From Deltaproteobacteria bacterium (GTDB taxonomy: Bacteria; Myxococcota_A; UBA796; SXON01), in contig CANFCK010000010.1 in NCBI GenBank assembly GCA_947445035.1, forward strand, positions 124,001 to 188,000: 64,000 nucleotides of DNA, in the 5' to 3' direction. Below the pieces are notes generated by a model that was not told the DNA's origin, did no database searches, and saw only the letters and a list, made by a program, of their open reading frames with translations. Position numbers and translations under genes: made by a program. This document shows, one piece after another, positions 59,904 to 64,000 of the stretch (positions within the stretch are counted from its first letter, which is position 1; every line of letters starts with the position of its first letter).

Positions 59904-62279
59904 GTGGCCGAGCAGACTGAACCTCACGGGACCCTGTGGCCGCGGCTCGTTGCGCTGGCCCTTCCGGCGCTGCTGATCGGCGCCGCGTGGGTCCACTGGA
60001 CCGACTCCCCGCCGATTGAGCGCTCCCCGGAAGTCGCGATGCAAGACGAGGTCCTGGCCCGCGGCGACGCCCGCGTCATCGTGGTCGGCAACAGCCTCGC
60101 CCTGACCGACATCCGGCCCGCCGAGCTCGCCCTGGGCCTGGGCCTCCGCAAAGAGGATGTGGCCCGGCTCGCGCTCCCCGGAGCCACGGCCGCGGGGTGG
60201 TACGCGATGGTCGAGCAGCGCGTCATCGGAGAGGGCTACCGCCCCGATCTCCTCGTCATCGTCGGCCAGATGGCGTCGATGGTGCAGGATGGCTCGGGCG
60301 GCGACTTGGGCCGGAGACTCATCGCCAGCGTGGTGGACAAGCCCAGCCCCCTGCTCGACGCACGAATCCTGGGTCGTGCGTCGGGACCCGTCGCCCTTGC
60401 CCACCAAGGCGCGTTCGAGGGCCACGAGGACGCCGTCGCCAACCTGCGGGCGTGGGGCATTGGGCTGCTCTTCGGCCCTACGACCACGGATGCGCAGGCC
60501 TTTGATGTCGTCTTTGGCGCCGACGTGGGGGTGCGGGTCAGCGGGAACCAACGCATGGTGCCGGGCGCGGAAGCGACGCAAGGCGCCCGGCGGCGCGCCG
60601 ACCTCGGCCTCGAATTCCTCGGCGCCACCCTGTATCTTGCGCGGGCCGCAGGCGTCAGGACGGTGTTGGTGCGCGCCCCGGTGTCGCCGGTGGTTCGGGC
60701 GCTCGACGAGGTCGAGCCCGAGCTCGAAGCCGCGCTTTACCGACGCGTGAACGACGCCGGCGCCAGTTGGATCGACCTGCACGACCTCGAGCTGCCCGGC
60801 GGCGCGTTCCGGGACGACTACCATTTGAACCCCGCAGCGGCGATGGTGCTCAGCGAGCGGCTGGCGGAGCGGATCGTGGACGGGGCGCTGCTCACCGGCG
60901 GCGTGCTCCCGGCGGAGGCGCCCTTTCGTGCCCGATCGGTCGAGCGTCTGGGGACGGCCCCGGACTTTGTCGCGGGCGCCCTGCAACCCATCAAAGACCG
61001 GCCTTGCGGGTGGAGCGCGACCGTGGCTGGCGTTGCCGGACTCAGCGATGACGCCTTGGCGCTCCGCGGCTTCGGCCGCACCAGCCCGCTGGTGGCGGCG
61101 CTCGGGGTGGACACTCTCGCCAAGGGCCACCCACCCAAGGACATCGGTACCGCCTGCACTGGAGAGGCCGCGCTACTCGGCGACGCGGTTCGCATCGCGC
61201 CGAAGACCGCCTCGCAGCCAGACGCCATCCGCGTCCGCCTCATAGACTCCCCCAGCGTTTCCGCGGGCGCATCGACCAGCTGGTGGGTGCCACCGGGGAT
61301 GGCGCTGCGCTGGAGCTTCGACGCCCCGCCCGAGGGAGAAACCCCCACGGTGACCGCACGGGTTCGGCGGGTTGTGGGAACGGGCGGCGGGGAGCTCGTC
61401 GTCGCAGGAAAGGGCTACGCGCTCGTGGCGCAGGAGCGCCTGTGGACCGCGAGGGCGCCGCTGCCCGCGGGGCCCTTCACCGTGGAGGTGCGAGCCGACG
61501 CCGACACGTGGCTCACGGTGTTTTCGCTGGAGGTGGACGGGACCTCGACGCACCGGGTGGTCGGGTCGCCCTGGGCGGAGACCCCTCTCGCCCAGGGCCG
61601 GCCCCGGTTTTCGCCCGCGACGACCCCCGTCGTCGAGGCCCCGGCCACACGCGAAGAGGATGGGGTTTGGCGGCTGGACCTCCCCGAATTTTCGGCGTTG
61701 GCCAACGACGCAACGGGCGCGATCGGCGCGCAAGGGAAGTTCGCCTGCTCGCCCGTGGAGATCAGCGCCGACGGGACGGAGTTCGCCGTCACCCGCCAGA
61801 CCAGCCTGGCGAAGCTGCGGGCGGGCGAGGCCGGGATCGCGCATGAGGGCGGCTGGATATGGACGAACGGGGACGCCGCGAGTCCCCGCTGGTGGGCGCG
61901 CCTGAACCCCGACCGAAGCTGCCGACGCGGCGCGCGCTACCTGCCCGGCTGGCTCTACGAGGGCGATACCGCCTCGGTGGACGTGCCCCCCCGGCGCATG
62001 GCCGCGCACCCGCTCGGCCCCAATGTGCTCCTGCTCGACGCGGTCGCCATGGGTGCCGATGCGACGATTCATGTCGAGGTCGACAAAAAGCACCGGGATC
62101 GGTCGGCTCCGGAGTGGGCCGGCGACCTCGTGGTTCCGGAGGGCACGGTGCGCCGACTCCACCGCCTGATCATCGAGCCGGCGCTCGAGGGTGATTCACG
62201 GCGGGCGGTGCGGCTTTCGGTCTCCGGCGCGCCGCTCCTGATGTTCAGGATGTCGTTGGTGGAGGCGGAGTCGTTGTAG
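59904..62279 (+). CDS. membrane-anchored SGNH-type hydrolase-like protein
   Basis: 791 residues from GTG 59904. A signal/anchor helix (LWPRLVALALPALLIGAAWV) is followed by an SGNH-like domain (about 55-330): VVGNSLALTDIRPAE with a Ser as candidate nucleophile, LLVIVGQMAS, and DDYHLNPAAAMVLSERLA with the usual Asp-His pair. This resembles periplasmic O-acetyltransferase or esterase domains such as AlgJ/AlgX. The C-terminal ~400 residues are beta-rich (two carbohydrate-binding-like regions starting WVPPGMALRWSFDAP and FVAGALQPI) without a named motif. It may modify an exported polysaccharide. It overlaps the convergent TorD-like gene by 35 bases. Confidence 0.7.
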   Translation: MAEQTEPHGTLWPRLVALALPALLIGAAWVHWTDSPPIERSPEVAMQDEVLARGDARVIVVGNSLALTDIRPAELALGLGLRKEDVARLALPGATAAGWYAMVEQRVIGEGYRPDLLVIVGQMASMVQDGSGGDLGRRLIASVVDKPSPLLDARILGRASGPVALAHQGAFEGHEDAVANLRAWGIGLLFGPTTTDAQAFDVVFGADVGVRVSGNQRMVPGAEATQGARRRADLGLEFLGATLYLARAAGVRTVLVRAPVSPVVRALDEVEPELEAALYRRVNDAGASWIDLHDLELPGGAFRDDYHLNPAAAMVLSERLAERIVDGALLTGGVLPAEAPFRARSVERLGTAPDFVAGALQPIKDRPCGWSATVAGVAGLSDDALALRGFGRTSPLVAALGVDTLAKGHPPKDIGTACTGEAALLGDAVRIAPKTASQPDAIRVRLIDSPSVSAGASTSWWVPPGMALRWSFDAPPEGETPTVTARVRRVVGTGGGELVVAGKGYALVAQERLWTARAPLPAGPFTVEVRADADTWLTVFSLEVDGTSTHRVVGSPWAETPLAQGRPRFSPATTPVVEAPATREEDGVWRLDLPEFSALANDATGAIGAQGKFACSPVEISADGTEFAVTRQTSLAKLRAGEAGIAHEGGWIWTNGDAASPRWWARLNPDRSCRRGARYLPGWLYEGDTASVDVPPRRMAAHPLGPNVLLLDAVAMGADATIHVEVDKKHRDRSAPEWAGDLVVPEGTVRRLHRLIIEPALEGDSRRAVRLSVSGAPLLMFRMSLVEAESL

Positions 62280-63222
62280 GGGCTGCCAACCGGCGAAGGA
62301 GGCCCCTCGTCGCGGCAATCCTCGCGTGCCACGGGGCAGACAGCAACCCGAGGCCGGCCCCGTCGAGGGTGCGCCACGACCGCTCCCAGCCGCTCAGCTG
62401 CTGCTCCAGGGCCTCGCAGAGCGAGGAAACCCGCCCGTAGTGGGCCGCCGAGCGGAAAAGCCCCTCCAACAGGTCCGCGCGTGCGCCAAAGCCCGCCGGA
62501 AGGTCGAGCGTTCGCCCGATCCCAACCAACGTCGAGCGGCAGAGCATCCCCCCCGCCTGCACCGGGAGAGCCAGGTGCTCCGCGATGCGACGGAGGCCCG
62601 CGCGCTCGTCGTCGAGCACCGAGATCGCGACGGGGAGCGCCCAGGCCGGCGGCTCACCACCCAGGGCCACCCGTCGATCCACCGCGAGCGCGAGCCCGAG
62701 GTCGGCCGCCAGCACCCACAAGGCCGGCGCATTCGCCTGCGCCCGGAGTGAGGCAACCAACGCTGGGAGCCAGCGCAGCACGTGCTGATCGAGCACCTGC
62801 CGCTCCAGTTCGAGAATGTGTTCCGCGGGCACGCCATCGCGAGCGGCGTCGGCGCTCGCCCCGGTCAGGAAAGCCAGCCACCGCAGCTCCTCCCCGAGGT
62901 GGTCAACCTCGCCCTCGTTGGGCAGGCCGCAGCGCAGCCGCAGCGCCCGCACCGCGTCGACGCATTCCCCGCCCAAAAGCCCATCCGCCGAGCAGAAGGC
63001 GCTCTCGTAGGGCGCCATCTCCAGCTGACAGGCCCGCGTGTAGGCCTCCGCCGCCGCTTCATCCGACAGCGCAGAAACCAGTCCCGCCGCCTCAGGCACC
63101 TGCCCCCACGCCGCGCGGGCGCCGGGCGTCAGCCCGGCACCGAACAGTTCCCCGAGCAGGGCGAAGCCCCGGCTCTGCGCAAGGGAGCCGGCGGCGCGAA
63201 GCCCTGACGAACCATCAATCAT
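62245..63222 (-). CDS. TorD/DmsD-family cytosolic chaperone-like protein
   Basis: 325 residues, longer than typical TorD (about 200-220). All-helical, with the TorD layout: APYESAFCSADGLLGGECVD, LRCGLPNEGEVDHLGEELRW (the family's 'D-H-L..E..fla' helix) and LERQVLDQHVLRWLPALVAS. TorD proteins bind the Tat signal and help mature molybdopterin oxidoreductases. The extra ~110 C-terminal residues end in a Thr/Pro-rich tail. No molybdoenzyme gene is in the window, so the client is unknown. It diverges from the ETHE1-type gene and overlaps the convergent SGNH gene by 35 bases. Confidence 0.6.
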   Translation of the reverse strand: MIDGSSGLRAAGSLAQSRGFALLGELFGAGLTPGARAAWGQVPEAAGLVSALSDEAAAEAYTRACQLEMAPYESAFCSADGLLGGECVDAVRALRLRCGLPNEGEVDHLGEELRWLAFLTGASADAARDGVPAEHILELERQVLDQHVLRWLPALVASLRAQANAPALWVLAADLGLALAVDRRVALGGEPPAWALPVAISVLDDERAGLRRIAEHLALPVQAGGMLCRSTLVGIGRTLDLPAGFGARADLLEGLFRSAAHYGRVSSLCEALEQQLSGWERSWRTLDGAGLGLLSAPWHARIAATRGLLRRLAAPTTTPPPPTTS

Positions 63223-63294
63223 CGGGAGGACTCCTCACCCGCGAAGCGCCGGCGTATGCTACCGCCCTTCTGACTGCGACCCCTTCGGAGACCG

Positions 63295-63984
63295 ATGATC
63301 TTCCGCCAGCTCCACGAGCCCGTCTCGTCAACCTACTGCTACCTGCTGGCGTGCCCACACACGCGGGAGGCCGTGCTCATCGACCCGGTTTTGGAGGAGG
63401 TCGCTCGTTACCGCGAGCTGCTCCACGAGCTCGACCTCGGGTTGCTCTACACCTTGGAAACCCACGTCCACGCGGACCACATCACCGGCGCCGATGCGCT
63501 GCGTCTGGCGCTGGGAAGTCGGACGGCGGTCAGGGCCGGCTCCGGCGCCGACTGTGCCGACATCCCGCTGCAGCACGGCGACGCGATCGCCGTCGGCACG
63601 ATCCGGATTGCCGTGCGCGCCACCCCCGGCCACACCGACAGCTGCGTGTCCTACGTGGTCGACGATCGTGTCTTCACTGGCGACGCGCTCCTCATCGGCG
63701 GGTGCGGCCGCACTGACTTCCAGCAGGGCGACCCCTCTCGACTCTATGAGAGCGTCTGCACCCAGCTCTTCACCCTTCCGCCCGATACGCTGGTCTTCCC
63801 CGCCCACGACTACAAGGGTCGCACAGTCTCGACGATTCGCGAAGAAATGGCCACCAACGCCCGCCTCGGCGGCGGCAAGACCCGCGAGGAGTTCAAGGAG
63901 ATCATGAACAACCTCAACCTCGCCTACCCCAAGCAGATCGACCGGGCGCTCCCCGCCAATTTGCGGTGCGGGAAGGAGGCTTGA
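63295..63984 (+). CDS. ETHE1-type persulfide dioxygenase (MBL fold)
   Basis: 229 residues. Metallo-beta-lactamase fold with THVHADHITG (56-65), TPGHTDSCVSY with His113, Asp130 in FTGDALLIGG, and His171 in PAHDYKG; the iron site of ETHE1 is His57, His59 and others in the same set. GRTDFQQGDP (138-147) is the ETHE1 signature that separates it from glyoxalase II. It should oxidise glutathione persulfide to sulfite, removing sulfide-derived sulfur in the cytosol. A ribosome site precedes ATG 63295, and the gene diverges from the TorD-like gene by 72 bases. Confidence 0.92.
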   Translation: MIFRQLHEPVSSTYCYLLACPHTREAVLIDPVLEEVARYRELLHELDLGLLYTLETHVHADHITGADALRLALGSRTAVRAGSGADCADIPLQHGDAIAVGTIRIAVRATPGHTDSCVSYVVDDRVFTGDALLIGGCGRTDFQQGDPSRLYESVCTQLFTLPPDTLVFPAHDYKGRTVSTIREEMATNARLGGGKTREEFKEIMNNLNLAYPKQIDRALPANLRCGKEA

Positions 63985-64000
63985 CGCCTGATTTCACGCC

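Noticed and set aside
1..64000. tRNA, rRNA, CRISPR, IS element, integrase or prophage
   Set aside because: No cloverleaf, repeat-spacer array, transposase or integrase motif or attachment-type direct repeat was found by eye; a covariance-model scan would be decisive.

Overview
The window is high-GC, very densely coded bacterial DNA: 59 protein genes (the first cut by the left edge), no intergenic gap longer than about 175 bases, and no rRNA, tRNA, CRISPR array, insertion sequence or prophage that I can see. The gene content points to a Gram-negative deltaproteobacterium, most likely of Myxococcota type: many small lipoproteins with weak family resemblance, Asp-Thr-rich lipoproteins, an Oar-like TonB-dependent receptor, a secreted protein with an Arg-rich C-terminal sorting tail, a single-locus Tad pilus, a bacterial XPB helicase and a type III glutamine synthetase. 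This placement is inferred from gene content only.

Layout. 1-7.1 kb: an M16 peptidase end, an FKBP lipoprotein, glucose-6-phosphate isomerase (pgi), a large unknown lipoprotein and glutamine synthetase III. 7.1-17.1 kb (minus strand): the Tad pilus locus. It begins with a 55-residue Flp pilin gene (16926-17093), followed by a strong intrinsic terminator and a tightly overlapping run cpaB-cpaC-cpaE-tadA-tadB-tadC-tadD plus two lipoprotein genes, then two more small exported or membrane proteins. 17.2-25 kb: RNase D, a BtaA-like protein, an XPB-type helicase translationally coupled to a 72-residue protein, a cysteine-less thioredoxin-fold protein, the CCA-adding enzyme and a secreted protein. 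25-34.3 kb: an operon of an Oar-like TonB-dependent receptor and two lipoproteins, diverging from an operon with a secreted zinc metalloprotease and a sulfatase-fold enzyme; back-to-back TTGACG-N17 promoters lie between them.

34.3-47.7 kb: a degenerate kinase/zinc-ribbon/PP2C fusion, tgt, a pyroglutamyl-peptidase operon, an M28 peptidase, aldolase, NAD kinase, a DapF homologue with both catalytic cysteines replaced by serine, and a Pro/Ala-rich anchored protein coupled to a lysine-less biotinyl-like domain. 47.7-56.7 kb: an ABC exporter operon (minus), then a plus-strand operon encoding an acidic protein, an exported TldD-type metalloprotease, an exported TldE-like partner without the zinc motif, and a polytopic membrane protein. 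56.7-64 kb: a pseudouridine synthase, HtpG, an SGNH-type protein, a TorD-like chaperone and an ETHE1-type persulfide dioxygenase.

Genes within a strand are packed with ATGA, TGATG or TAATG overlaps, so translational coupling is common. Three convergent pairs end on a shared CTAG that supplies a TAG stop to both strands. The items most worth a second look are the Ser/Ser DapF, the exported TldD/TldE pair with its acidic neighbour, the receptor-lipoprotein-protease divergon, the pseudokinase-PP2C fusion, and the Tad operon with its early terminator and unusual lipoproteins.
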